From: Candidatus Endonucleibacter sp. (ex Gigantidas childressi)
GTDB lineage: Bacteria > Pseudomonadota > Gammaproteobacteria > Pseudomonadales > Endozoicomonadaceae
Length of the DNA: 64,000 nucleotides
Direction: 5' to 3'
NCBI GenBank assembly: GCA_030674875.1
Contig: JASXSU010000001.1
Span: 434,001 to 498,000 of the forward strand
Below are positions 9,701-18,554 of the stretch, piece after piece (position 1 is the first letter of the stretch; the number at the start of each line of letters is the position of its first letter). A model generated the notes under the pieces. It had not been told where the DNA came from, ran no database searches, and worked only from the letters and a program-made list of their open reading frames with translations. The position numbers were made by a program, and so were the translations under genes.

Positions 9701-10430
9701 GTAGATGGAATGGCACTTCTTTATACAGCATTAACAAATCGTGTTTACAAAGTTCATCAGATTTTTTTATTCTGTTATAAAAATAGTTTATTTGCCAATT
9801 GAATGCGTTACCAACAAAGTAGGGAGCCAGCTTCTTGAGTTCCTGAATATCATGTAAAAACTGAGATTTAATCTGAGGGAAAGAGGTATGTCGTTCTAGC
9901 TCATCATAATCACTAACCTCTGGTAATTTAAAAAAATCAAGCAGGTTTTCATCTGTCGTCATATTTATGGTTTCATACACACAGGGAGTAAAAATTGGTG
10001 TTTCGTCATTTTCGTTTTCAGTAACATCCATGCTTTCAATAGCATCAATGTTTATTTGTCCATGATTAAGTTCTCGCCCAGTATTCTGAAGTGTCGGCTT
10101 GCTCTGCTCAGGTTCATTGTTCTTCGAGACATCTTCGTGCAAAAGGTTAGACGCTATATGAGCCACTGTGCCTGCTAAGTCATCAACTGTTTTGCTTTTT
10201 TTTGGAGCATCAGTAAGACCTGGTGCTGAAGAAGCCTTTCTCTTACCTAACTGAGATGGAATGTATCCCGAAGTGCTTGGTTGACTATAATCAATACTCA
10301 TGCCCGCCGTGCTGGTGCTAGGCGTGGAGGTTATGTTATGACCATTTGATGATCCTGTAGTTGTTTGCTCAGCAGTGACTTCCGCAACTAGACCGGTACT
10401 ATTCGGTTTAATTTGTGAGTGACAATTCAT
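6777..10430 (-). CDS. Giant ankyrin-repeat protein A2
   Basis: About 1217 residues. The first ~735 residues are nearly identical to A1 and include the same KRK-x11-KKSK motif. The ankyrin part holds about 14 repeats. Relative to A1 it has lost a block of about eight repeats by in-frame recombination inside similar repeats, at the hybrid repeat with SIASINGHAECIAALLAAG. It keeps one extra repeat near the end (GCTPLHLAAIYGHNTC) that A1 lost. Local differences from A1 cluster in short patches, for example MKRDKNMRCGN in place of MKRKGIMINDD. The ATG with GGAGGT 7 nt upstream sets the start. No export signal is visible. It is probably expressed like its sister genes. Confidence 0.9.
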   Translation of the reverse strand: MNCHSQIKPNSTGLVAEVTAEQTTTGSSNGHNITSTPSTSTAGMSIDYSQPSTSGYIPSQLGKRKASSAPGLTDAPKKSKTVDDLAGTVAHIASNLLHEDVSKNNEPEQSKPTLQNTGRELNHGQINIDAIESMDVTENENDETPIFTPCVYETINMTTDENLLDFFKLPEVSDYDELERHTSFPQIKSQFLHDIQELKKLAPYFVGNAFNWQINYFYNRIKKSDELCKHDLLMLYKEVPFHLRSLLTTLKRYQNEYQKNDIDSKQKDYIATVLCGCLEGIDKCAAGICGRFRYHFIDLQASESGLEGKIFMARKKLLQDCVHSFITIMKRDKNMRCGNIMDIHYFHSIYNIACDSLQLPPIADRYAMPEVALKKYRTSFNSLAQLAVSKCAILKSLSKEWSDKISTILQQEGVSTWETKDIPLSALDDTADILETLDNKIFKPLSTWLGKTEKNGINTWSLMDQKDDDTYSFARYPEKLFAWVTGSFRESKDKPLNEPKTTVFASSTPNTTNPNLHIGTIGGDFFWLFNDEQPLKAGDPCTFESDNHITLELSHLTPEHLSSDDKTNYAILTQALEQTNKAEDIASFFMNPLISSELDKATPWLTCELSNQLTDKLAHQKDDKFQTILCKRVCDQVMSNKTKVVTPVDINWLIDTQLLKPVLLELQQHKIDITPITQGLRSWQILEFSESDIKRLLAPKDCQRLCMEAHDLGQPKLVCKLFFTGHGDLFVDYLNTQMKNPLHYFAHHGILHGLERILARDDTNVNSEDDLGNTPLNYAAQFGQVACVEKLLSIPRIQVNAPNSSEETPLHKAAMNGHVNCVNALLKQSGTYVNAKNIRGSTALHEAAKAGQLECVKLLLKAKGILPNEINIDDHTALSIASINGHAECIAALLAAGAKTITQDAEGNTPLNLAAKYGHLDCVKLLLGAKAVCLDAIDKSGHTALSNAAKNGHAECVKELLAENDAMVHSTDRSGRTALSHASENGCLTCISALLTARADINMADETGNTPMHYAVMTDRRDCIEHLLINGAIITNQNSEGWTPLHLSAYAGRINSCGTLVRAGAPINTQDSHGYTPLLFAAQCGHKECVTILLDKGANTALKENDNGCTPLHLAAIYGHNTCLDKMLRSTTNVEMKTKEGYTALDLAAMHGNVECVKLLASTTLDLQRALILAVEYDHEDCISLLKKHALGTSGLLLKRDNSKTLYDRVRDGCSIS

Positions 10431-10769
10431 TTTAATGACCTCCAATATCTCGCATTATTATTTTCGTAATTAGTAATTTTTTTTGAAAAAACACTACACA
10501 ATTACATCCGTGATGATCTGCTTTTTTCTTTTACTACTAGGATTCTTAATGTTTTGGCTAGAAGTATTGCTTTGGACAAGATAAACATATATTTGTTAGA
10601 TGATTGGTTAGTATCAGTAACCGCATCGTCAGTTAATGGCAGAGGTGCTCGTTATGTTTGCCGGTGTCAGAATTTATTGACCTTGCGGTAATCACCATTA
10701 TTTACCGAAGTTAAAAGTCAGTAGTTAATTGGGAATACTTATACTTGTGGCCAGCGATTCCCGCGACAT

Positions 10770-10991
10770 TTACCAAACTCCAACAATTGGAGTTGAGGTA
10801 TCTTGCCAAGCGATTGATACCACCAGATAGTTGACGTTTTTGGAACCATGCTTCCAGTTGGCTCTATCCATACACAGGGTAAAGCGATCCATACCCATGC
10901 AGCTCAGAATTAGCTCACCTAACTGCTCAAAATGTAGCCATAATCAGCGAAAAATCGCTTTATACTGCGATAGCTGGACTCGCTGCCTGCC
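10770..10991 (-). pseudogene. IS4-family transposase C-terminal remnant, unit 2
   Basis: Same remnant as at 5874-6092, with a small sequence change near 10862 (CTCTATCC for CATCC). It breaks off at the same point, into the dehydrogenase slice. Confidence 0.7.
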
Positions 10992-11563
10992 TTGAGGACA
11001 TGTTTATTTGGAGCCCAAACGGTCAGATTGGTCGCCACACTTTCTATAAGAACAACGAAATGGCTGGCTACTGTGCAGTAATACATGCCTTACAACTTAA
11101 AGGTATCGATGGGCACTACGGCAATCAACGCAAAACTATTATTTTCGGTTTTGGTGCAGTCAGTCGTGGGGCGATATACGCCCTCAAGGCGCATGGTTTT
11201 AGAGATATCACAATCTGCATTCAGCGCCCCGACCATGAAGTACGCGAAGAGGTACTTGATTGTCACTATGTTCGGGTTCAGGCAGGAAATAATGGTCAAA
11301 CACGTATGTTGGTGGTGGAGCACGACGGAACTAAACGTCCATTGACTGATCTGATTAGTAAAACAGACATCATCATAAACGGGACCTATCAAGACACAGA
11401 AAACCCCACCGACTTTGTGACTGAAGCAGAAAGCTCATACCTCAAGCCCAACAGCCTGATTATTGACATCAGTTGCGATGAGGGTATGGGATTCTTTTTT
11501 GCCAAACCTACCACGTTCAAAAACCCGATGTTTAAATATAAAACCGTAGATTACTATGCCGTG
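10991..11563 (+). pseudogene. Internal slice of carboxyethylornithine-synthase-like gene, copy 2
   Basis: Same borders as copy 1 and nearly the same sequence; it has NPTDF where copy 1 has NPTNF. An open frame from the ATG at 11000 runs to 11617. It lacks both ends of the enzyme, and a role as protein is doubtful. Unit 3 has no such slice: there the IS4 remnant continues instead, which shows the IS4 arrangement came first. Confidence 0.85.
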
Positions 11564-11615
11564 GATTTACGGGAATTCGTTCGTTTGTCGAGTACCCGTA
11601 CCTTCAAGAGTAATT

Positions 11616-11672
11616 GATATCATCATTGAAACTTTCTCTTGATTAACGATAGTGAAAGGGAATGATGATATC
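11616..11672 (-). terminator. 12-bp inverted repeat downstream of ankyrin gene A3
   Basis: Third copy of the GATATCATCATT / AATGATGATATC inverted repeat, again starting 3 nt after the ankyrin stop codon. Confidence 0.45.
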
Positions 11673-11675
11673 GAA

Positions 11676-14600
11676 TCAAGATATACTACAACCGTTTCGG
11701 ACCCGATCATAAAGTGTTTTGGAGTTGTCAAGTTTTAGTAACAGACCGGATGTACCCAAAGCATGTTTTTTCAGCAGGCTTATACAGTCCTCATGATCAT
11801 ATTCTACGGCTAATATTAATGCCCGCTGGAGGTCCAACGTAGTTGAGGCTAGTAATTTAACGCATTCTACGTTGCCGTGCATGGCTGCTAGTTCTAGGGC
11901 TGTATAGCCTTCTTTAGTCTTCATCTCAACATTAGTTGTTGACCGCAACATTTTATCAAGACACTCATTGCGGCCGTATATTGCCGCTAAGTGTAGGGGG
12001 GTGTGGCCATCATGATTATTTTGCGTATTAATATTAGCACCTTTGCCTAATAGCGATTCAACGCAGTCTACGTAGCCGCTCTCGGCAGCGAAGTGCAGTG
12101 GAGTACAGCCGTTATCATTCTCCTTAAGCGCGGTGTTAGCACCTTTGTCCAACAGTATAGTAACGCATTCTTTGTGGCCGCGCTGGGCTGCTAAGAGCAG
12201 GGGAGTATAGCCATGGCTATCTTGCGTATTGATAGGTGCGCCTGCTCTTACCAGCGTTCCACAGCAATTGATGTGGCCTGCGTCGGCCGATAAGTGCAAG
12301 GGAGTCCAACCCACACTATTCTGATTCGTAATAATAGCACCGTTGATGAGCAGGTGCTCAATGCAATCTCTACGGCCGTCCATGACTGCATAGTGCATGG
12401 GAGTGTTGCCTGTTTCATCCGCCATATTGATATCAGCTCTTGCTGTCAACAGCGCTGAAATGCACGTTAGGCAGCCATTTTCGGAGGCGTGGCTCAAGGC
12501 CGTTCGGCCGGACCGATCTGTAGAATGGACCATAGCATCGTTTTCTGCCAGCAGCTCTTTAACGCACTCTGCGTGGCCATTTTTGGCGGCATTGCTTAAG
12601 GCCGTATGACCTGATTTATCTATAGCGTCTAGACAAACTGCTTTAGCGCCCAATAACAACTTAACGCAGTCTAAATGACCGTATTTGGCTGCGAGGTTCA
12701 GAGGAGTATTACCTTTGGCATCCTGAGTAATTGTATTAGCTCCTGCTGCCAATAGCGCTGCAATGCATTCTGCGTGGCCCTTTTTGGCGGCATTGCTTAA
12801 GGCTGTATGACCAAAGTTATTTGTAATATCTAGTTGAACTCCTTCAGCGCCCGATAACAACTTAACGCACCCTACATGACCGGCTTCGGCTGCGAGGTTC
12901 AGGAGAGTATTGCCGGTGCTATCCTGCATATTGGGATTAGCGGCTTTGGCTAACAACACCTCAGCGCACTTTATGTGGCCGTGCTTGCTGGCTATATGTA
13001 GGGGAGAGCAGCCGTGTTCATGCTTCGTCTCATACGCAGCGCCTGCGGCCAACAGTGCTACGATGCATTCTGCGTGGCCTTCTTGGGCGGCATTGCTTAA
13101 CGCTGTATGGCCGAACTCATCTGTCAGATTTAGCTGAACTCCTTTAGCGCCCAATAATAATTTAACGCACCCTACATGACCGAATGTGGCTGCGAGGTTC
13201 AAGGGAGTATTATTGGTGTTATCCTGCATATTGGCCTTAGCGGCATTGGCTAACAACACCTCAGCGCACTTTATGTGGCCGTACTTGCTGGCTATATGTA
13301 GGAGAGAGCAGCCTTTTTCATGCTTCGTCTCAGACTCAGCGCCTGCGGCCAATAGCGCTGCAATGCATTCTGCGTGGCCCTTTTTGGCGGCATTGCTTAA
13401 GGCTGTGTGGCCGAACTCATCTGTAATATTTAGCTGAACTTCTGTAGCGCCCAATAATAAGTTAACGCACTCTACATGACCAGCTGCGGCTGCGTAGTTC
13501 AGGGGAGTATTACCGTGAACATCCTTCGTATTGACCATAGCGCCTGCGGTTAACAGAGCCTCACAGCACTTTATGTGGCCACGCTTAGCCGCCAGATGCA
13601 GAGGGAAGTGGGCTACCCCTCTCTCCGGCTTATAGTCAGCGCCTGCGGCCAACAGCTCCACAACGCATTTTTCGTGGCCATTTCTGCAGGCAATACTTAA
13701 GGCCGTATGGTCGTCTATATTTATCTCATTTGGCAGAATTCCCTTAGCTTTCAATAATAACTTAACACACTCTAACTGGCCTGCCTTGGCTGCTTCATGC
13801 AGGGCCGTTGAACTACTATTGGTTGTCGCATTAACATACGTACCGCTTTGTTTTAGTAGAGCACTTACACAATTTACATGACCATTCATGGCTGCTTGGT
13901 GTAGAGGCGTCTCCTCGCTGTTGTTAGCCGCATTGACTTGAATTCTAGGGATGGAAAGTAACTTCTCAACACACGCTACGTGGCCGAATTGGGCTGCGTA
14001 GTTCAGAGGCGTATTACCTAGATCATCTTCGCTATTTACATTTGTGTCATCCCTTGCTAAAATGCGTTCTAATCCATGCAAAATACCGTGGTGTGCAAAG
14101 TAATGCAGAGCGTTTCTCCGCGTGTTTAAATAGTCAACAAATAGGCCGCAATGTCCTGTCGAGCAGAGCTTACACACTAGTGTCTGCTGACCTAAATCGT
14201 GTGCCTCCATGCATAACCGCTGGCAATCTTTGGGTGCTAGCAAGCGCTTTATATCACTTTCTGAAAACTCTGAAATCTGCCAACTGCTCAAGCCTTGTGT
14301 GATTGGAGTAATATCTATTTTATGTTGTTGTAGCTCTAATAATACTGGCTTTAGCAACTGAGTGCCGATCAGCCAATTTATGTCTACTGGTGTAACGACT
14401 TTTGTTTTGTAGCTCATCACTTGGTTACATACACATTTACAAAGTATCGTCTGAAACTTGTCATCTTTCTGATGAGCTAATTTATCTGTAAGTTGATTGG
14501 AGAGTTCACAAGTTAACCATGGCGTTGCTTTATAGAGCTCGCTACTGATTAGTGGATTCATAAAAAACGAAGCAATGTCCTCGGCCTTGTTAGTCTGCTC

Positions 14601-16328
14601 TAATGCCTGCGTCAAGATAGCATAGTTGGTCTTAGCATCGCTAGAGAGGTGTTCGGGGGTTAGATGAGATAACTCAAGCGTGATGTGGTTGTCAGATTCA
14701 AAAGTACATGGATCACCGGCTTTAAGAGGCTGCTCATCATTAAAAAGCCAGAAGAAATCGCCTCCAATTGTTCCTATATGCAAATTAGGGTTGGTTGTGT
14801 TGGGAGTAGAAGAAGCAAAGACTGTTGTTTTTGGCTCGTTTAAAGGTTTGTCTTTTGACTCTCTAAAACTTCCGGTTACCCAAGCAAATAACTTTTCAGG
14901 ATAGCGTGCAAAGGAATAGGTGTCATCATCTTTTTGATCCATTAATGACCATGTATTAATCCCATTTTTTTCTGTTTTTCCTAGCCATGTGCTAAGAGGT
15001 TTGAATATTTTATTGTCTAAAGTTTCTAATATGTCTGCAGTATCGTCTAGTGCTGACAAAGGTATATCCTTAGTTTCCCATGTCGATACGCCCTCCTGTT
15101 GGAGGATAGTGCTTATCTTATCAGACCATTCCTTTGATAGACTTTTAAGGATAGCGCATTTGCTGACAGCTAACTGTGCCAAAGAATTAAACGAAGTACG
15201 ATACTTTTTTAAGGCAGATTCTGGTATTGCGTAGTCATCCGCAATAGGCGGAAGTTGTAGACTATCGCAAGCAATATTGTAAATGGAGTAGAATTGATGA
15301 ATCTCCATGTCACCCCTATTTATCATGATCTTCTTCCGCTTCATTATAGTTATAAAGGAATGAACACAGTTCTGCAACAACTTCTTTCTAGCCATAAAAA
15401 TCTTCCCCTCAAGCCCTGACTCAGATGCTTGGAGATCAATGAAGTGGTATCTAAAACGTCCGCAAATGCCAGCAGCGCATTGATCAATACCTTCGAGGCA
15501 ACCACGGAGTACAGTTGCAATATAGTCTTTTTGCTTAGAGTCTATATCATTTTTTTGATATTCATTTTGATAGCGTTTAAGAGTAGTTAGCAGGGAGCGT
15601 AGATGGAATCGCACTTCTTTATACAGCATTAACAAATCGGATTCAGAAAATTCATCAGAGTTTTTTATTCCGTTATAAAAATGGTTTATTTGCCAATTGA
15701 ATGCGTTACCAACAAAGTAGGGAGCCAGCTTCTTGAGTTCCTGAATATCATGTAAAAACTGAGATTTAATCTGAGGGAAAGAGGTATGTCGTTCTAGCTC
15801 ATCATAATCACTAACCTCTGGTAATTTAAAAAAATCAAGCAGGTTTTCATCTGTCGTCATATTTATGGTTTCATACACACAGGGAGTAAAAATTGGTGTT
15901 TCGTCATTGTCGTTTTCAGTAACATCCATGCTTTCAATAGCATCAATGTTTATTTGTCCATGATTAAGTTCTCGCCCAGTATTCTGAAGTGTCGGCTTGC
16001 TCTGCTCAGGTTCATTGTTCTTCGAGACATCTTCGTGCAAAAGGTTAGACGCTATATGAGCCACTGTGCCTGCTAAGTCATCAACTGTTTTGCTTTTTTT
16101 TGGAGCATCAGTAAGACCTGGTGCTGAAGAAGCCTTTCTCTTACCTAACTGAGATGGAATGTATCCCGAAGTGCTTGGTTGACTATAATCAATACTCATG
16201 CCCGCCGTGCTGGTGCTAGGAGTGGAGGTTATGTTATGACCATTTGATGATCCTGTAGTTGTTTGCTCAGCAGTGACTTCCGCAACTAGACCGGTACTAT
16301 TCGGTTTAATTTGTGAGTGATAATTCAT
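11676..16328 (-). CDS. Giant ankyrin-repeat protein A3 (longest copy)
   Basis: About 1550 residues with the same unknown N-terminal region and bipartite nuclear-localisation-like motif, then about 24 ankyrin repeats. The middle repeats form a higher-order unit of three (SNAAKKGHAECIAALLAAGA type, then HIASKHGHIKCAEVLLA type, then NLAA-GHVGCVKLL type), so whole ~300-bp blocks have been copied. The N-terminal region differs from A1/A2 in patches such as HFYNGIKNSDEFSESDLLML. Near the end it has one repeat (GCTPLHFAAESGYVDCVESL) absent from A2. Start chosen as for A1. Because the IS4 remnant is longer behind this copy, this unit may be closest to the ancestral arrangement. Confidence 0.9.
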   Translation of the reverse strand: MNYHSQIKPNSTGLVAEVTAEQTTTGSSNGHNITSTPSTSTAGMSIDYSQPSTSGYIPSQLGKRKASSAPGLTDAPKKSKTVDDLAGTVAHIASNLLHEDVSKNNEPEQSKPTLQNTGRELNHGQINIDAIESMDVTENDNDETPIFTPCVYETINMTTDENLLDFFKLPEVSDYDELERHTSFPQIKSQFLHDIQELKKLAPYFVGNAFNWQINHFYNGIKNSDEFSESDLLMLYKEVRFHLRSLLTTLKRYQNEYQKNDIDSKQKDYIATVLRGCLEGIDQCAAGICGRFRYHFIDLQASESGLEGKIFMARKKLLQNCVHSFITIMKRKKIMINRGDMEIHQFYSIYNIACDSLQLPPIADDYAIPESALKKYRTSFNSLAQLAVSKCAILKSLSKEWSDKISTILQQEGVSTWETKDIPLSALDDTADILETLDNKIFKPLSTWLGKTEKNGINTWSLMDQKDDDTYSFARYPEKLFAWVTGSFRESKDKPLNEPKTTVFASSTPNTTNPNLHIGTIGGDFFWLFNDEQPLKAGDPCTFESDNHITLELSHLTPEHLSSDAKTNYAILTQALEQTNKAEDIASFFMNPLISSELYKATPWLTCELSNQLTDKLAHQKDDKFQTILCKCVCNQVMSYKTKVVTPVDINWLIGTQLLKPVLLELQQHKIDITPITQGLSSWQISEFSESDIKRLLAPKDCQRLCMEAHDLGQQTLVCKLCSTGHCGLFVDYLNTRRNALHYFAHHGILHGLERILARDDTNVNSEDDLGNTPLNYAAQFGHVACVEKLLSIPRIQVNAANNSEETPLHQAAMNGHVNCVSALLKQSGTYVNATTNSSSTALHEAAKAGQLECVKLLLKAKGILPNEINIDDHTALSIACRNGHEKCVVELLAAGADYKPERGVAHFPLHLAAKRGHIKCCEALLTAGAMVNTKDVHGNTPLNYAAAAGHVECVNLLLGATEVQLNITDEFGHTALSNAAKKGHAECIAALLAAGAESETKHEKGCSLLHIASKYGHIKCAEVLLANAAKANMQDNTNNTPLNLAATFGHVGCVKLLLGAKGVQLNLTDEFGHTALSNAAQEGHAECIVALLAAGAAYETKHEHGCSPLHIASKHGHIKCAEVLLAKAANPNMQDSTGNTLLNLAAEAGHVGCVKLLSGAEGVQLDITNNFGHTALSNAAKKGHAECIAALLAAGANTITQDAKGNTPLNLAAKYGHLDCVKLLLGAKAVCLDAIDKSGHTALSNAAKNGHAECVKELLAENDAMVHSTDRSGRTALSHASENGCLTCISALLTARADINMADETGNTPMHYAVMDGRRDCIEHLLINGAIITNQNSVGWTPLHLSADAGHINCCGTLVRAGAPINTQDSHGYTPLLLAAQRGHKECVTILLDKGANTALKENDNGCTPLHFAAESGYVDCVESLLGKGANINTQNNHDGHTPLHLAAIYGRNECLDKMLRSTTNVEMKTKEGYTALELAAMHGNVECVKLLASTTLDLQRALILAVEYDHEDCISLLKKHALGTSGLLLKLDNSKTLYDRVRNGCSIS

Positions 16329-16677
16329 TTTAATGACCTCCAATATCTCACATTATTATTTTCGTAATTAGTAATTTTTTTTGAAAAAACACTACACAAT
16401 TACATCCGTGATGATCTGCTTTTTTCTTTTACTACTAGGATTCTTAATATTTTGGCTAGAAGTATTTCTTTGGACAAGATAAACATATATTTGTTAGATG
16501 ATTGGTTAGTATCAGTAACGGCATCGTCAGTTAATGGCAGAGGTGCTCGTTATGTTTGCCGGTGTCAGAATTTATTGACCTTGCGGTAATCACCATTACT
16601 TACCGAAGTTAAAAGTCAGTAGTTAATTGGGAATACTTATACTTGTGGCCAGCGATTCCCGCGACATTTACCAAACT

Positions 16678-17048
16678 CCAACAATTGGAGTTGAGGTATC
16701 TTGCCAAGCGATTGATACCACCAGATAGTTGACGTTTTTGGAACCATGCTTCCAGTTGGCATCCATACACAGGGTAAAGCGATCCATACCCATGCAGCTC
16801 AGAATTAGCTCACCTAACTGCTCAAAATGTAGCCATAATCAGCGAAAAATCGCTTTATACGGCGATAGCTGGACTCGCTGCCTGCCTTCGTCTGAAACTC
16901 TTCGACTACACGGTACAAGTTAGTGGAACGGCTCCGCAGTAAGGCCATTACAAACTGTGCAATGAGGGTGATCCTAGCTTGATGCAGGGGTAAATGAGCC
17001 TTAAGCTTCTTGGCCAATGAACTGACGTCTTTCATGCTCAACAACCAT
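16678..17048 (-). pseudogene. IS4-family transposase, 5' and catalytic-start remnant
   Basis: The N-terminal part reads LPLHQARITLIAQFVMALLR and then YRRIKRFFADYG, typical of IS4 transposases of the type that begin with a helical recruitment domain. A frameshift near FFADYG is needed to continue into LHFEQLGELILSCMGMDRF and ANWKHGSKNVNYLV. A second shift lies near the start, judged against the related copy at 51826-52017 (MVVEHEDVSSLAKKLK). The gene stops after IVGVW, so most of the catalytic domain is gone. Downstream to 17309 only the element's end (CCTTGAAAATCAAGG inverted repeat, ~17115) is seen. Confidence 0.75.
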
Positions 17049-17309
17049 CACCTATTCTGAGGCAAAAGACCTTGCAGGTTACCTTGCCTGAGAGTCACGT
17101 CTTGCTAAATTATGCCTTGAAAATCAAGGTCTTCAGGTTTTTTGTCCCGTACATACGGTAATTGGTAAAGAGCTAACCACCACTTAAACTTCGAACAGCA
17201 AAAACTTGCGTTTTTTTTGAGGTAATGCAAACATTATGTTAGGTTGGATGGTGGTGAGCTACTGGCCTGTGGCTGGTTAACTTTGTCGCTAGATCCATGA
17301 GGAGATTTT

Positions 17310-18251
17310 GTGGAACATCCCATTCATAAAAAGCTTGTTATCGGCGTTGCTTCTAGTGCATTATTTGATTTATCTGAATCGGACAAAGTGTTTAACGAAG
17401 ATGGTGAAGATAAATATAGGAAATATCAACGAGAAAACATTGATAACACTTTAGAAAAAGGTGTAGCTTTTCCTTTTATCAAACGATTTCTGAGTTTGAA
17501 TAAGACATTTGAAGACAGAGATCCTGTAGAAGTAGTTTTATTATCAAGGAATGATCCAGATACTGGATTACGAGTTTTTCGCTCCATTAACAAGCATAAC
17601 TTAGATATATCTAGAGCTGCTTTTATGGCTGGTCATTCACCTTATGCATTTATTCCAGCTTTTAATGTATCACTTTTCTTATCTGCAAATATGGAAGATG
17701 TGAAAAAAGCAATAGAGGCAGGATACCCAGCTGGCATTGTTATGCCATCAGAGATAAAGGATGATGATAACGATACAAAACTAAAAGTTGCATTTGATTT
17801 TGATGGTGTTATTGCAGATGATGAGTCCGAGACTGTTTTCAAGAAATCAAATCTAGCTGGCTTTCAGGATCATGAAAAAGAAAATGTCCATATCCCACAT
17901 AAGACAGGACCTCTTGCAGATCTTTTTAAGAAGCTATCTTTTTTGCAAAAACTTGAAAGAAAGAAACAGTGTGATAACAGTTCGTATCAAAGAGTACTTA
18001 GAATATCTATAGTTACCGCTAGGTCAGCACCTGCGCATGAGAGAGTAGTTACTACACTAAACCAGTGGGGCGTTAGCGCGGACGATACTTTCTTTCTGGG
18101 TGGCATGAAGAAAAATAGGATATTAGAAATTTTAAAGCCTCATATGTTCTTTGATGACCAACTGATCCATCTGGAACCTTCTGATAGTGGCATTCCAATG
18201 GTCCACATACCGTTTGGTATAGCTAATAATAAAGCGAATCCCCCCCCTTAA
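17310..18251 (+). CDS. Cytosolic 5'-nucleotidase, cN-I type
   Basis: 313 residues that fit the 5-nucleotidase family (PF06189) of animal NT5C1A: an early VIGVASSALFDL, then GVAFPFIKRFLSLN, VVLLSRNDPDTGLRVF, SINKHNLDI, the block KVAFDFDGVIADDESE, TARSAPAHERVV, and FFDDQLIHLE near the end. Members hydrolyse AMP or other nucleoside monophosphates in the cytosol. DFDGVIADD resembles the HAD nucleophile motif. The start is GTG with GAGGAG upstream. The gene ends in a short C-run giving PPP before the stop. It stands alone on the plus strand between the ankyrin array and the dehydrogenase gene. Purine salvage is the likely job; substrate choice cannot be read from the sequence. Confidence 0.85.
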   Translation: MEHPIHKKLVIGVASSALFDLSESDKVFNEDGEDKYRKYQRENIDNTLEKGVAFPFIKRFLSLNKTFEDRDPVEVVLLSRNDPDTGLRVFRSINKHNLDISRAAFMAGHSPYAFIPAFNVSLFLSANMEDVKKAIEAGYPAGIVMPSEIKDDDNDTKLKVAFDFDGVIADDESETVFKKSNLAGFQDHEKENVHIPHKTGPLADLFKKLSFLQKLERKKQCDNSSYQRVLRISIVTARSAPAHERVVTTLNQWGVSADDTFFLGGMKKNRILEILKPHMFFDDQLIHLEPSDSGIPMVHIPFGIANNKANPPP

Positions 18252-18554
18252 CACAGACCTGAAAGATTTTTTTTGTTTACGCTACTCAGTTGCACTACAT
18301 TATACCAGATCCCATTGACGGTGTGGATAGACGACAAATTAGTGAAGTTCAAAAGATAAGAACATGTACTTAACCGGCAATTTAGCTACGCTCCATTATC
18401 ACCAATCATCTTAGAGGTTAGAGGTTAGGCGTGATACACTCATAATTTGCACAGAGCTCCACTATCTAAAACGCTGTAACTCTTGCGACAGGCTAGAGCA
18501 TAAAAGAACAACAATTAGCGAAACTGATAACTTTATAAATAACAAGGAAGCAGC
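18252..18554. other. Intergenic stretch without recognised gene
   Basis: No open frame or RNA gene is recognised. A short direct repeat (TTAGAGG twice, ~18410-18425) is the only visible pattern. The promoter of the next gene should lie here; AAGGAAG just before 18555 is its ribosome binding site. Confidence 0.4.

Larger units (their letters stand above)
6665..11563. repeat. Tandem duplication unit 2 (4899 bp)
   Basis: Same order of parts as unit 1: hairpin, ankyrin gene, IS4 remnant, dehydrogenase slice. The border with unit 1 is GCCGTG/GATTTACGGG. The full dehydrogenase gene has GCCGTGGATCAT at this point, so the shared GAT marks the join. Confidence 0.92.
11564..16888. repeat. Tandem duplication unit 3
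   Basis: Similarity to units 1 and 2 runs from GATTTACGGG through the ankyrin gene to CTGCCTGCCTT in the IS4 remnant at ~16888. There the sequence continues into more transposase rather than the dehydrogenase slice. Confidence 0.9.

Noticed and set aside
1064-16888. CRISPR-like array, because of regular repeats
   Set aside because: The period is ~100 bp in coding frame with ankyrin translation and no unique spacers between identical repeats.
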